A stretch of DNA of 64,000 nt, taken from contig JAWUZG010000056.1 of assembly GCA_036785705.1 (NCBI GenBank), forward strand, positions 11,952,501 through 12,016,500. The letters run 5' to 3'. This document shows, piece after piece, positions 12,470 to 24,180 of the stretch; positions within the stretch are counted from its first letter, which is position 1, and every line of letters starts with the position of its first letter. Origin of the DNA: Acanthornis magna (taxonomy: Eukaryota; Chordata; Aves; Passeriformes; Acanthizidae). The position numbers and the translations under genes were made by a program. The notes under the pieces were generated by a model, which made no database searches, was not told the DNA's origin, and saw only the letters and a list, made by a program, of their open reading frames with translations.

Positions 12470-12790
12470 TTTCAATCAGTTTTCATCTCAGTAATTCCCA
12501 TTCAATGGTTAGTCCCTGATCTTTCTAATTGAGATCAGAGCTTCGTATAATAGGAATGGGGGGAGGGAGACTATTTTTAATTTGCTACGTTCCCATTAAT
12601 AACAAGTTCTAATTAAAAACCCTCCATCTTCCATCCTCCCAAGTTCAGAGGAAAACTCTCTACGACTTCTGTTGGAATCTTCTCCTGATAAATTGGTACC
12701 ACAGCCTCCTAGAACAGCTGGTCCTCTTTAGCAGGCATAGTAATTAATGGGAATAATAAATGCATTCAAAGCAGGTTCATAACCCTCCTT
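12470..12790. promoter_or_regulatory. Candidate conserved noncoding element
   Basis: The block is AT-rich over 300 bp. It has TCTAATTGAGATCAG near 12524, TTTTTAATTTGC near 12574, CCATTAATAACAAG near 12593, CTAATTAAAAAC near 12609, and TAGTAATTAATGGG near 12738. Repeated TAATTA palindromic cores suggest homeodomain dimer sites. Confidence 0.3.
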
Positions 12791-13889
12791 TCTGTGCACT
12801 CAGACATCTCTTCACATTGCAAGAGACACACATCAACATTTCCACTTACAAAACAGGCCCAAAAGATATGCCTACGTCTAACAAGCCTGGTTTTCATTAG
12901 CACTCTCTGTCCCATGATAAACCTTGTGATACAAAGGTTCCCCGTGGACAGGGATCTTCCCTCTTGACTGGGAATGAGGTGGATGCACAGAGCAGGAGCC
13001 GTACCTTTGTAGCATCTCTGTGTTTATCGAGGACTTTTTGCCAACCCTGAGTTTTATATCACAGCTCTCCAGGCTCTGTGGGGAGGAAAGCCATGTTCTG
13101 CCCTTCCCTATGAGCCTGCCCAGTGGGGAAGGGTCTCCAGATTTCCAGGGCATAGATCCACACACATCCTCCTCTGATGGGTGGGGTGAACATGGGGACA
13201 GCTCATCTTGTCCTGAGCTGCTGGGTTGTGCTGCCAGCCCAGCCAGGACCAGCCCCACCTGCGCCTGTGCTCCTGCGCAGCGCTGGCCTCGTGGCTATGG
13301 CTGGGGAAAGCAAAATGAAAAGGGGTCTCAGGATGCTTTGCCACTTGCACAAGGAGACAGGAGATGAAGATTTTCCCTTTTCTCCAGCACCTGTTGTGCT
13401 CTGCTGTGTCCATCTCCCTGCCTACCACGTGTTGGGGTAGGCAGATGTCACTGCCGTGCAACATCCCCGCGGTGAGTCTGACAGGGAAGGTGGAGTGGAG
13501 GCCGAGTGAAGGCTGAGGTCACACCATGAGCTGGAGACGGCACCCTAAGGTTCTGGTTTCCCTTTCTGGGCTCCAAACCAGCACATGGGGATAGCCCTGC
13601 CCAGAGAAGGAGACAGTAGGGGCCACATCCACCTGGGGTCAGCAGACACAGGGAAGCAGGAGCACAAGGACTAACAAGCTGCACGCCCTCTCCTCCCTTT
13701 GTGCAGGTCTCCATTTACACCAGCTGCTGATTTGGGCTTCCTTGGATGTGCAGATCAGCTCTGCTGGGGATGGATGACCCCTCGATGTCCCTTTCTCTTG
13801 CTTTTGTTCACCGCTGCCGAGTTAATGGATTCATCTCGGGAGTGGCCAAACCAGGAGCCATCAGTGCAGATATCCCCGAGCCGAGCAAT
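12791..13889. other. 5' flank, nothing recognised
   Basis: No gene, RNA or repeat is recognised. Confidence 0.5.
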
Positions 13890-14130
13890 CTGTCCTGAGC
13901 AGTGATTTCAATTAAAGGGTCATTAGTGTGAAATCTTATCCAGCCCAGCTCCCATTTGCCAGCAGGAGGTCCTTCTCCTCCCCATCCCAAGCCCTGCTCT
14001 GCGGTTAGAGCGCGCTGCTCCTGCTGGAGTCCTCCAGTTTTGCTAAAACACAGCAGCTGCTGCTAATAAACAAACATATTGATCATAGAGATATGGGCTG
14101 TCAGGGACTTAATTCATGAATGAAATGGGC
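13890..14130. promoter_or_regulatory. Candidate conserved noncoding element
   Basis: Two AT-rich islands, TTTCAATTAAAGGGTCATTAG near 13907 and AATAAACAAACATATTGATC near 14066, flank a GC-richer middle. TAAACAAACA resembles a forkhead site. The call is from composition and motifs. Confidence 0.22.
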
Positions 14131-14699
14131 TTAAGAGAGCCCAGTAGGCAACGGCTCTGCTTAAAGAGCTCCTCGTCAAGATGGTGCTTGGAGCTGGGAA
14201 TTGAGAAGCACAGCAGCTACTCAGCACTGGGATGTCGAAATCCAGGGCTGGTGTAAGGACCTGGGGATGAAATTTCTTTTTGGTACTGAAAGGAGCAGAA
14301 CAAGTTTCCCCCTTTACCATTGTAGGCCGTTGCTAACAAGGATGTGATGGAGTGAAGGGCTTTGTGCTTCCCTCCCACTGTGATATTTAGCAAGAGGCTC
14401 CTGGTTCTGCTCCATCCTGCAGGATCCATCTGGGCAACCCAAAAATTCAGGGATTTTGAGGAGAAGACTATCAAATATCCCCCCAAAACTAGTTCTTCTA
14501 GTCCTTTGTGGGACTGGAACTTTTAGAAAAACCAGAGCAGGACCCATGCCTGCCTACTGGAGTTTGTGATACTCATTTCAGGGGGCAGATGCTGCTCTAG
14601 CATCACTTAGAAACTGCATCAGAGCTGAGAAGGGGAGAGTATCACAGCTCCAAATTGCTGGCATTTCTATTCTCCTGACAGCAAGCAGGTTTTCCTGCT

Positions 14700-14960
14700 T
14701 TTTGATCAAATTTTCCTTCCACAGACAGACAGTAAAAATCTTTCTGCACGAGACCAAGGCTGTTTACATCGCTGATGCTGCCATTGTTTCTGAATTGTCA
14801 TCATTGTGTGGAATCAGACCGAAACAAGGTAAAATCAGCTCAGAAATGGATTCTGCACAGCCAGGGACTATAATTAAAACAGAAGTATATTTGAATATAG
14901 CCTTTATAGGTGCAGTAAATTACACAGCAGTACACGAGGGTATAGGTTGATCTGTAACTG
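14700..14960. promoter_or_regulatory. Candidate conserved noncoding element
   Basis: This non-repetitive AT-rich block has GCCATTGTTTCTGAATTG near 14779, ACTATAATTAAAACAG near 14868, and TATATTTGAATATAGCC near 14886. CATTGTTT is a SOX-type core. A short + strand open frame of 82 codons spans it but has no recognisable homology and no codon-like pattern. Confidence 0.25.
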
Positions 14961-17869
14961 GTTTCCATCCTTTAGTATTGGCCACGATGAAAGCAGCTGT
15001 TAAAATAGGTCTTAGTATTTATGGTCCTGGGATGTGAAGGCCTTGCTGAGAGTTTGATGGATGAACTTTCAAGGACAGGAATAGTTGTCAGTCTGAAATA
15101 TTTATCAGTCTGAAATCTCCCCGCGATTCATACCATAGTTTCCTACTTCCATTTTTCCTTCCCATTTTCTAGCTGAGGTTTGTAGCTGAGGCTCCCCAGG
15201 CAGAAGGAGGGTCTCTGCTGTGGGGCAGCAAACCCCACTCTGGTGATATTATCTGTGAATCAGATCTTGAACCAGCTGTGTACCCTGCACAAGCCATCCT
15301 GTGCTGCTGGCTCCCAGGCTGCTCCTGCTGCCCTGCGCCCCAGGGGCCGTGTTCCAGGGTTTGCCAAAGAAATTCCTGCTCCTTGCACAGCAGGAGATGG
15401 AGAATATACCTGGACAAACTGAATGCCTCCCCTCGTGTGTGTTTGGACACCCCTGTTGTAATGCCTTTGCCGTGGGCCTCCCACATCCCTCTGGCCAAGG
15501 AGAGGCCAGGGGAACTCAAGGCCGAAGGGATAAAATGGGATGTCCATCACTCTGCTTTTCATTTTCCCCTGACAAACAACACAGCCCTGTTTGCTGACAG
15601 ATCTCCAGTGTCCCCTTGGCCCCTGGCACCACAGGGACTGCCAGCCTTCTCCAAGGAGGAATGCAGCCTGGACACTGCTCCTCGTGGCTATGGGAGAGGA
15701 AGGGCTGTACGATTTTGCACCAACACAGATGAACTTTCCTCTTCTCTTTTGCAAACACAAACCCAAACTCCGTGGAATGTGTTTCATTTCTGGCCCAACT
15801 TTCCGTGCTGCTTTTACAAGTCTGGTGAGTTTTGCAACTAAAGCCTGAAGGCCACGAGAAGTGCACGTCGCACTGCAGGCCCCTGTGTGATGGCGAGAGG
15901 GGCTGCTGAGCAGGGAAAATGCTGGTCCCATGTGTATCTGCTGCTTGAGAAAACACCCAGGACCTTGACTTCAGGTTTCTAGACTCTCCAGGTCTCCGAG
16001 ACACCCAGAACCTGCAAGTTAATAAATGTCTAGACGTTATCCTCTGAGAGAGGGGATGAAAACTCCCTCTGATTCACCTGCAGCAAATGCCAGCAAAGCA
16101 CATTTACTTGAGGTTTCTTGAAGCTACCACTGAAAGGTCAGATCTCTCAGTGAGACGAAAAGCTCTCTTCTTCCTTCTAGCTGTTCCATCAATACTTGTT
16201 TTTCCTCTCCATTTACTTTTACCTTCCTGTTCAGAAGAACGTACACAAGGAGGGGAAAGAATGCTGCTTCCCATGTCAGCAGATAAGCAGCTTCTGTGGC
16301 CAGAGGCCAGAACAAAGACCTCAGGACACCTTGGGGACAATCGTGGTGACCAGTGCTGACCAGGGCCAGTGAAAGGCTGGTGTGAATTTGAGGTGCAGAG
16401 GGGACATCTGACCTCTTCCAGCCAGAAGTGAGGCATTGTCCTTGTCCTCCGAGTGGTCCCTTCAGCCTGGCTGGCTGCAGGGTCCTTTCTGAGTCCTGGG
16501 GCAGGAAGATGCTGTGCACAGGGAGAGGGGAATGTGGGAACAATAGGAAGCCTGTGTGCAACTTGCCATCCATGGTTTTGTGACAGCCTTTGCTTTAGGC
16601 CTTGCAGATAGGCAGCAGGTGGGGACAAGGATCCAGTTTCACCCTTATAATAATTTCTCTGAAAATAGTGACCACTGTTGTAGCCTTCACGGGGATGCTT
16701 GTAACCCCGTTGTGAGGAAAGCAAAAGGCTCTCCAAGCCTTTGGACATCTGCCATGGAGACCACTTTTCTGGTTTGGATGGCTCCTTCTTTCTGCAGCCA
16801 CCCAACACGGTTTGGCCAAGGGCAGCCAGTGCTCTTCGAGGTGGGAAAGGAGACCTCAGTGTCTGGTGTGGGAGCAGGAGCTCTGTGCAGACGACTGGAG
16901 CCCTCTCTCATAGTTAATGGCTCTCCTCTGAGTAATTCACACAATACCATTTGGGAGTAATATTCCTTAACCCACCGCTGGGCCCTTTGGTGATGATTAC
17001 TCCAGCTGCAGCCCACCTCTCTTCCACCTGGCACTCCCAGCCCTCCCTTCTCCCCCATCTCTGCCTTGTTTCTCTCTCTTGGTCATTATGGCCTTTGTCC
17101 AACAAAGCACTTAAGCAGGTGTTTCACGGAACAAGTAACCTGGCCCTCTCCGTGCGGCGGATCCGCAAGCCTGACGCGGCAGGCATCTGGCCACCTTTGC
17201 CCCCTGGGCACCTGGGGCTTTTGTGACCTGGAGAAGCTCTTGGGCTGTGGGTAGAGAAGTTTGGAAAACCCTTGGGTGGCCCTCCTGACCTGCTGGCGAT
17301 CATCTGCAGTTCTGACATCTGCTTGTGGGTAAAAAATGAAATAAATCACTGAGGATTTCCTCCCTGAGCATGGGGAATGGGAGCAGTGCTGACCCCGGGA
17401 CAGGGCTGGGCCATCCAAGCTGGTGCTGCTGGAGAAAAGCTGAACTTTTCGGAGCTCTGCATGGGAGGAAGAGGTGGGAGTGATGGGTGCTGCCTGGCCA
17501 TGGTCCCAACATCATCTTTTCAACCTCCTTAGGTACTGCAGGTGCTTTCTGTAGGTGTGTCTGTTATTCCACATGGACATTCTCACCCATCTCCCAGTGC
17601 TTACAGTTTTGCACAACATCCAAACCAGAGAATTGTCCAAGCCCTCACTATTAGAAAAGGTAGGACATAATTTTTTGCTGCCACGAAAAAGAGGAGTGTC
17701 TCTCTGTGGCTGAGGAGTCTGCCAAAGAGGTAGAAATATTTCCTGTGTGACCAGGACCAAACCCTTTGCCTTTTCTCCCAAAACAGTGAGACTCAAGGTT
17801 GGCTTCTCACACTGGCGCAACATCTCTGCTTCTCAGTTCTGTAACAAGCCACGGATAAGACAGTGGGGC
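14961..17869. other. 5' flank, nothing recognised; long chance open frames on the minus strand
   Basis: The minus strand carries open frames of about 220 codons (15260-15931) and 234 codons (16104-16808). Their translations have no domain that I recognise, no signal peptide and no repeat structure. A near-direct repeat of CAGTCTGAAAT occurs at about 15090 and 15107. Confidence 0.5.
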
Positions 17870-18245
17870 TTACATTTCAGGACTTAAATATTCAATTAAT
17901 CAATGGAATATTCCATTAGTGTAATAATCACTTGGCATCGCCTGATCTATAGGTACATCTCAGCTGGGCCTCACAAATTGATTTCTGATGAAGTTCTAAT
18001 TGACTGCAGAGGCAGAAGAGGACCAGTCTGAGCATATTGAAGCAGGGCTGGTAAAGGCTCTGGCAGCACCACCTCCCCCCAAGGAAGGAGAAGAAGGGGG
18101 GGAGGTGTGATTTATGCCCCATTTATCATGACAGCCTCTACCCTATCCCGTTTTATTGCTCCCAAGTGAGGCATGAGAGCTTACAGCTTTAATGCAGAAA
18201 TTTGCAGGCAGCCGGAGACCCCCGTAAGCTGCTGACAGCTGCTTG
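17870..18245. promoter_or_regulatory. Candidate conserved noncoding element with a perfect 16-bp palindrome
   Basis: The block contains ATTCAATTAATCAATGG, the palindrome AATGGAATATTCCATT (17902-17917), and GTGTAATAATCACTTGG, and, further on, GTTCTAATTGACTG and a CAGCTG E-box near 18236. It is AT-rich and non-repetitive in an otherwise mixed region. Confidence 0.3.
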
Positions 18246-18587
18246 TCACTTATGCAGTGGGTGCCAGGGGTACCCTAAATCCTGAATCTCCTAACACAGG
18301 ATGCAGCCGTGGCACGAGTCCTGTGGGGAGGTCTCAGGTTTCCTCCGGCACGTGTGTATTCGCTGGCTGGGCTCTGCCACCCCTCTCCATAGAGCTGGGG
18401 GGATTTCTTCCTGCTGATGTGGCTCAGAGGGGATGGATATGCTTGGAGGGAGGCAGGGGGTGACCTGCACATGTCCTTCTTTCTCGGCCATCCTGCAGTC
18501 CCTTATCCTGAATTCTTTCCTTCAGAGTTTGGAGGTGGTACCTGAAGGAGGGTGGCACAGCCAGAACCATCTCTGTTGCCAAAAAGT

Positions 18588-18680
18588 TATCACAGAATCA
18601 TGGAATAGTTTGGGTTGGAAGGGACCTTAAAGACCTTGTTCCAACCCCCCTGCCATGGACAGGGACACCTTTCACAAGAT
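18588..18680 (-). mobile_element. CR1 LINE fragment (3' tail)
   Basis: The segment reads as the standard avian CR1 tail in reverse: TCACAGAATCATGGAATAG, TTTGGGTTGGAAGGGACC, and CCCCCCTGCCATGGACAGGG. It is about 93 bp and noncoding. CR1 is the dominant interspersed repeat of bird genomes and supports the avian assignment. Confidence 0.92.
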
Positions 18681-21600
18681 GTCCACACCAAAGACCTCCA
18701 GAGGCTCTAACATGGCCCCACCATAAAACTCAGTCAAACCCTGCCACGCTGGCAGCCTGGCTGTGAACTTCCCTTGCTGGAAGAGCTGATGGCCATGGCA
18801 AGCCCTAGAGGTGTGTGCTGTGTCTGGAGGTGCAGGCACTCAGAGATCCCAACCTCCTGGTGGGCTGGGATTGCCAGCCTGGTGCCGTGCGTTGCACCAA
18901 GGGCTGGTTTGTCACCCCCAGGCCACTCCTGACTGCCGCAGTCACACACAGAGAACTGCAGGGGCACAAATCACTCAGCACGAGCTGCTGTGACAGTGAG
19001 CACCAGCACACCATGGGCTTGGGGTGCGCCACCAGCCCTTCTAACAGCCCTTTGTGCCCAGCCCCTCACTGCTGGCTCCTTCTGCGCTCCCTGAAGGAGC
19101 TGCTGAAAGGGAAGGTTTAGGGTTTTCCCCCTCTGAGCATCAGTGGTGGGAAGGGGACGCGACACTGGTCCCCAGGTGTGGGCTGACTCCTCCTCTCCTG
19201 CCTGCGTGGGGACTCATGTGCCTGAGCTGGGTAGGGGAAAGGTGACAGGTAGTGATTTCAGGAAAACTGCAAACAACAACATCAGCGAAACCAATCAAAG
19301 CATGTGTGGCTGGCTGCTGAATTTTAAGAGAAATAGCTGCATTTTCAAACATACAGCAGTGACTGTAACTTCCTCTCCATCCTCTGCCTGCATTAACTTA
19401 AGAGACAGCTGAGTGTTTAAAGGTTACTTTGCAGGCAATGGCTGTTCTGTAAAGGGCTACTCATCTCCAACAGAGATAGGTTTTCTTTTACTGAACATCA
19501 GGCAGAGTGGATGAAACCTGATAAAAACCACAGAGTGATAGCTTTCCCCCCCGCCCCCCCCGCCCCTTTTTGCAGTGAGGAATAATAACCAGCAAAATAA
19601 AAAGGCAATTGCCTCACTGTATGTCTGTTTTAAGCAGCGGCTTTGTGTGGCAGGGAATGCAGCTTAGGTAGATGCCCAATTAGACAGATTTTGTAGGAAG
19701 ACCTCTGAATCATCAGATCTGAACCTCTCTCCCCACCATCACCTTTTCCACCACCATTATTTCAAGCCTCACCTACTTACAGTACAGGAAGGAGTTTTCA
19801 GTCATTGAAACACCACGCGTAGAGTTTATGTGACAAAATCATCCCCAGGATCATTAGGGCTGGGTGGGCAGCATGGTTTGGAGGAGTGGTTTCCTCCAGA
19901 TCCTGGGAGTCCATGAGTCACCTTGGGTTGTGTCTCCTTCCTCTCAACAAGGAAAAGTGCTCTGGATTTTTGCAGCTCCGCCCAGAAAGGATTTTTGGCT
20001 CCAAAAAAAAATTGTAATAGCAGCCTCCTACATGGGGAAGATGATTTTCCCTCATGCCAAACCCAAGGTGGTGGGCTGTGAATCAAAGCCTCTCTGTGGC
20101 TGTAGTTGTTGGTTGCTTCAAAGCAGTCTTGACTGATGAGGTTTGAATAATTTCTAGTTTGCTTGTTTTTGCTATTTTTTAGGAGAGTGTTTTTAATTAC
20201 TTGGTGAGCAGAGCCAGAAGTATAACCCATGCTGGAAATGCAGCTGAGAGGAGCAAGGCTGCAAGTGGGAAGAGCTCAAGGAGGTGAAATCCACGCCTCT
20301 GATGTGGAGGGACCTTTCCAGCAGCTTCTCCCCTCCACCATCTCCACCTGATATTCTCTCAGCCTGGGTACCTGGCAGGGAAATCACCTCCCAGCAGCCC
20401 ATGAGTGCTCTCCTTGGGAGACATTAAGGACTTCCATTCTTGTGGAGGGGAACCCCTCTGGGGCTGTCCCCAGACTTCCCTCAGTGTTTTCCTAAGCACA
20501 GAACATTGTTTGGTGGCCATCCAGCTTGTTAATGGGCTCAGCAGACTCACAGGGTGTCTTTTGGCTGTCCCTCCTGGGATGCACATTGGCTCCTGATGAT
20601 GTTTATTGTCTGTACATGGAGCAGACCACACGTGTGGCTTCAGCATGGCCAAAGCACAGCCCTCAAGAGCTGAGCATCCTCGGGTAACCTCAGCCTGCTC
20701 CTGGTTACTGCAGTGGCTGAGGGATAAGGACGCGATGAACACATAGAAAAGTTCTCTCAGACCCTCCAGGACAGGATTTGGCCATAACCATGAGCATCTG
20801 GTGCTTATATCCACTGTAGAATGAGAAGACCCAAATTTTATCAGCAACAAGAAATTCAATTAAAATCCACATTATTTTTTTTCCAGAATGCTGTTTGTTT
20901 GTCCCCCTCCTTTCTTTGAAAGCTGCACGACATATGGGGCAACCACGCTGCGTGTGCTGAGAAAGCATGTCCAGTCCTCTGTGTGTCACAGATTCCCACA
21001 CAAATATGGAGACTATTAGGCAGAAGTTATTAAATGTCATTATTAATACACTGGAATGTGATGGGAGGGGATTTGTTTTTATGCCAGAGCCTTGCACGTA
21101 TGCTCCAATCATGACAGGGAGGAAGGGGCTGAGAGTTGTGCGCAGCTGAACTACAGGTACCAGACCCACGGGACTGATGTGGTGCCAGGCGAGGTGGGTG
21201 CCAGGTCCTTGGGAAGTGCTTGGTGGAACCTGCTTGGCTTTTTCCTGGGCACCTGCTTGTGGGGAAGTCTGAGAACAAAGCAGCCACCAGGAGATGAAGG
21301 CTGGTTCTGGGACTTGTGTCTTGTCCACTGAAAAAAAAGAAAGAAACAAAGAAGGAAGGAAATAAAAGCCCCTTCAGATAAAACTCTAAACATCTGATTC
21401 AGAGAGAAATGAGCAATGGAAAGAACTGCTTTGTGCAAGTCCTGTAGACAATTTAATCCTCCCCCCCGGGCAGGATTGTCCCTTGCCTGTTGTCTCACAC
21501 ACACTCTGCTGCCCTGGCTACGCCTGGCCGAGCTGCTTTCCTTTCTCCAGCACCAGAAGGGCTCTGCCCTCATCTCCTGCCCCTCACCCTGGCTCATGCT

Positions 21601-21929
21601 GGGGATTTTCCCCAGCCCTGTCTCTTTGGGATGCTCTCCCTGCCAGGTTCTGACCTACCTTTGGCTGTGATTGGGGGCCATGTCTGGAGATAATGTTTCT
21701 CATCAGTGATTTTGGCTTTCCCCCCATTTTGCTCCTCCAGCCTGATTGTAGGGCACGAGCAGGGATGAACTCAGACCCTCCACCTGCTCCTGTCACCAGC
21801 ATCCCTCTTCATCCATGCAGGACATTCCTTTTCCCTCCTTCCTTCCCAGGGGATGAGTTTCAATCTCTCAAAGAAAACCACTCTTCCTCTCCATGTTCTT
21901 CATTGTTTTCTGTGCAATGAAATACAGTT
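18681..21929. other. 5' flank, nothing recognised; C-rich run at 19546-19566
   Basis: A run of Cs interrupted by two Gs at 19546-19566 gives G-quadruplex potential on the minus strand. A purine-rich stretch spans 21331-21367. I see no coding exon. A minus-strand open frame of 214 codons (20705-21349) has no recognisable domain. Confidence 0.5.
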
Positions 21930-22130
21930 TCTCTCCTAAATGAGGCTACAGGCAGTTTATTAGCTACACTAATTAACCCATAATCAGCACTTCGCTCTCC
22001 TCTAATCACACCCTCGGTTCAGGAGTGCAGCCCTGCTATAGCACATGTATTTATAAAGGGAAAAAACTGTGTGACATGTCACAAGCTCACTTTGCAGGGA
22101 TAATGTCAGATCGTTCAGGCATGTGGTGTG
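21930..22130. promoter_or_regulatory. Candidate conserved noncoding element
   Basis: The block has CACTAATTAACCCATAATC near 21967, CTCTAATCACACC near 22000, and TTTATAAAGGG near 22050. Paired TAATTA and TAATC cores suggest homeodomain and OTX/PITX-type sites. Confidence 0.28.
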
Positions 22131-23999
22131 ATCTCTCTGGGGCAGGGAACAGCAGGCTCAGGTGACTCCAAGGGATGACAGTGAGCTCTGCAGCCTGTCA
22201 CCTTCTGAGCACAGGTTCAGTGGCCACTCAGGTCACTAATGGCTGGTTGTCACTGCTGGTCAGCAGTGGTTTGGGAAGCAGCGAGGTTGGAGGAGAAGCA
22301 GAAGAAGAAGTCTTGTGATCTCCATCTCTGCTTAAGCAGAACTGTTCCCGAGGAGGTAATTTTTTTCCTGTTTCCAGCTGAGTTTTCCTGTCCATCCAGT
22401 GGTGATCTTACCATGACTCCATCCCAGATCTGCTGAAAACAAAAGATTTTGGAGAATACACCTGTGCTTTTTAACTTATTACATTTTTACCTTTACTACA
22501 CCAGGCACCACCTTCCCCAGCACCTGCCTTTTTGCCCTCCCCATCTTTGTGGGTGGATGTTCAGTTCTTCACTCTAGCCAAGTAAAATGGAGTTAGCTTT
22601 TTTAACATTTCCTTGTAAATCAGATTTCTGATTATTGCTGCTGCCCTCTGAACTCCCTCCAATTCGTCACTCTGTTCCTGGTACTGAGCTACACCGACCA
22701 TGAAGAGACAATGTTTGAAAACATCCTCAACCCGGGTGGCGATCTAATGAGACAGCATATAAAAATATCGTTACATGGTGAGCTGAAGGCATTGTGCAGC
22801 TCTGTAATCATTTTCAAGATGGTAAAATCATTCTGCAAGGACAGCCTGTCTCCACTCTGATAAAATCAGGGCCAGAAAGGCAGTCCAGCTCGGAGGAACA
22901 AATTGCAGAGTTGTTTTTTTTTTCCTTGCTTTTTTTTTTTTCTCTTTTTCTTCCCCAAGGATTTATTTTTAAGTAAGGCAACTGTCACAAAGTGGGACAG
23001 ATATTGAGAAGTGAAACCAAAGTGGTGGTGCTTCAACCAAGTAGAAAGCGGATGGTTTAATCCTCTGCTCCCCCTTTGGTTCCCTGGCTGTCCCTGCAGT
23101 GCCCTCAAACAGTGTCCCAGGTGTCCCCGGCCATCCCCGGCTGCCAGTATTCTCTGAGCCTTTTTGGACCCCAGCTGAAGCCTCTGCTTTGTCTCCCACA
23201 GCAGGTGGGTCCTTCCCCATCTCTTTGCTTCGCTGTGAAGCTGCTGTTGTGTTTCCAGTCTGCTTTTCCTGTCCGTGCCTGTGAGACTTGCTGTGTGCGG
23301 AGGGAGATGAAGGAAATGAATCGGGCCGAGAAGACAGCAGAAGAGCCAGGTGGGGAGGCTACACCTGTGCTGGAGGTGGGTGTACCTTGATGTTCACCAG
23401 TTTGCTCATCACTGGGGTACCTGGCCCCACCAAACAGCCCCCAGTGTCCTTCCACCTTCCGACCCCATGAGCACCGTGGGCTTTCCTTCTCTTCTCCACC
23501 AGTATCTTCCTTGCCTTGTTCATTGCCATCTTTTAAGCTGGGGAAAGGTGAATTTAATTACAGGCTAATGAAGCTCACAATGCGTTTCCTGAGAAGCTGC
23601 AATCTGAGTTAAGAGAGGGTACTTCTGTTTACAGAGCCTCTTGGCATGGGTGGTTTTTTTGTTCCTCTCTCTTTTTCCTTCGCCTGGTAAACATGTATTG
23701 CATAAACCCTTGGCATGTTCATGGGATGCTCAGAACATTGTCCTGACTTGCCATTGTTCGGGTTAATTTATGCTGGGTTAGACCTCACCCTTTGGAAAAG
23801 GTCCAGAGTCCTGGTGATGTAAATCTTCTTGATTTATGTCTCCCCCTCTGAAGAAAAAAAACAATGGAATTTAAGGAGTCCCAAAGACAGGAGAATTCAG
23901 GACAATTTGCACCCGTCGCTTGCTCCTGGCAAGGAAGATTGGGATGATTTGGGGTTGGTAAGCACAGACCTTTCATCTGTTTGTAGAAAGAAGGAAAAT
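22131..23999. other. 5' flank, nothing recognised
   Basis: A T-rich low-complexity tract lies at about 22913-22952. No gene or transposon is recognised. Confidence 0.5.
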
Positions 24000-24180
24000 T
24001 AAATCTCATGGCCTGTTTGTGAAAGGAAATTGCCCAGAATAGCTCTGACAGAATAAGCTATTCCACAATAGCTCCCCATGCGGACACTCAAGCCACTTTG
24101 TTCCAGGCTAATTAGTGTGCTTCCAAGCGCAGTAATTATTCTGGAAGGGAAATCTCTCTTCTCCCACGAAGAGTGTCTAC
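24000..24180. promoter_or_regulatory. Candidate conserved noncoding element
   Basis: It contains AATAAGCTATTCCACAATAG near 24052, CACTTTGTTCCAG near 24094, GGCTAATTAGTGTGC near 24107, and GCAGTAATTATTCTGG near 24129. AT-rich, non-repetitive sequence with two TAATTA-type cores about 25 bp apart. Confidence 0.28.

Noticed and set aside
15260..16808. Minus-strand open frames of 223 and 234 codons
   Set aside because: The translations look random and have no recognisable family. Similar lengths occur by chance many times in this window.
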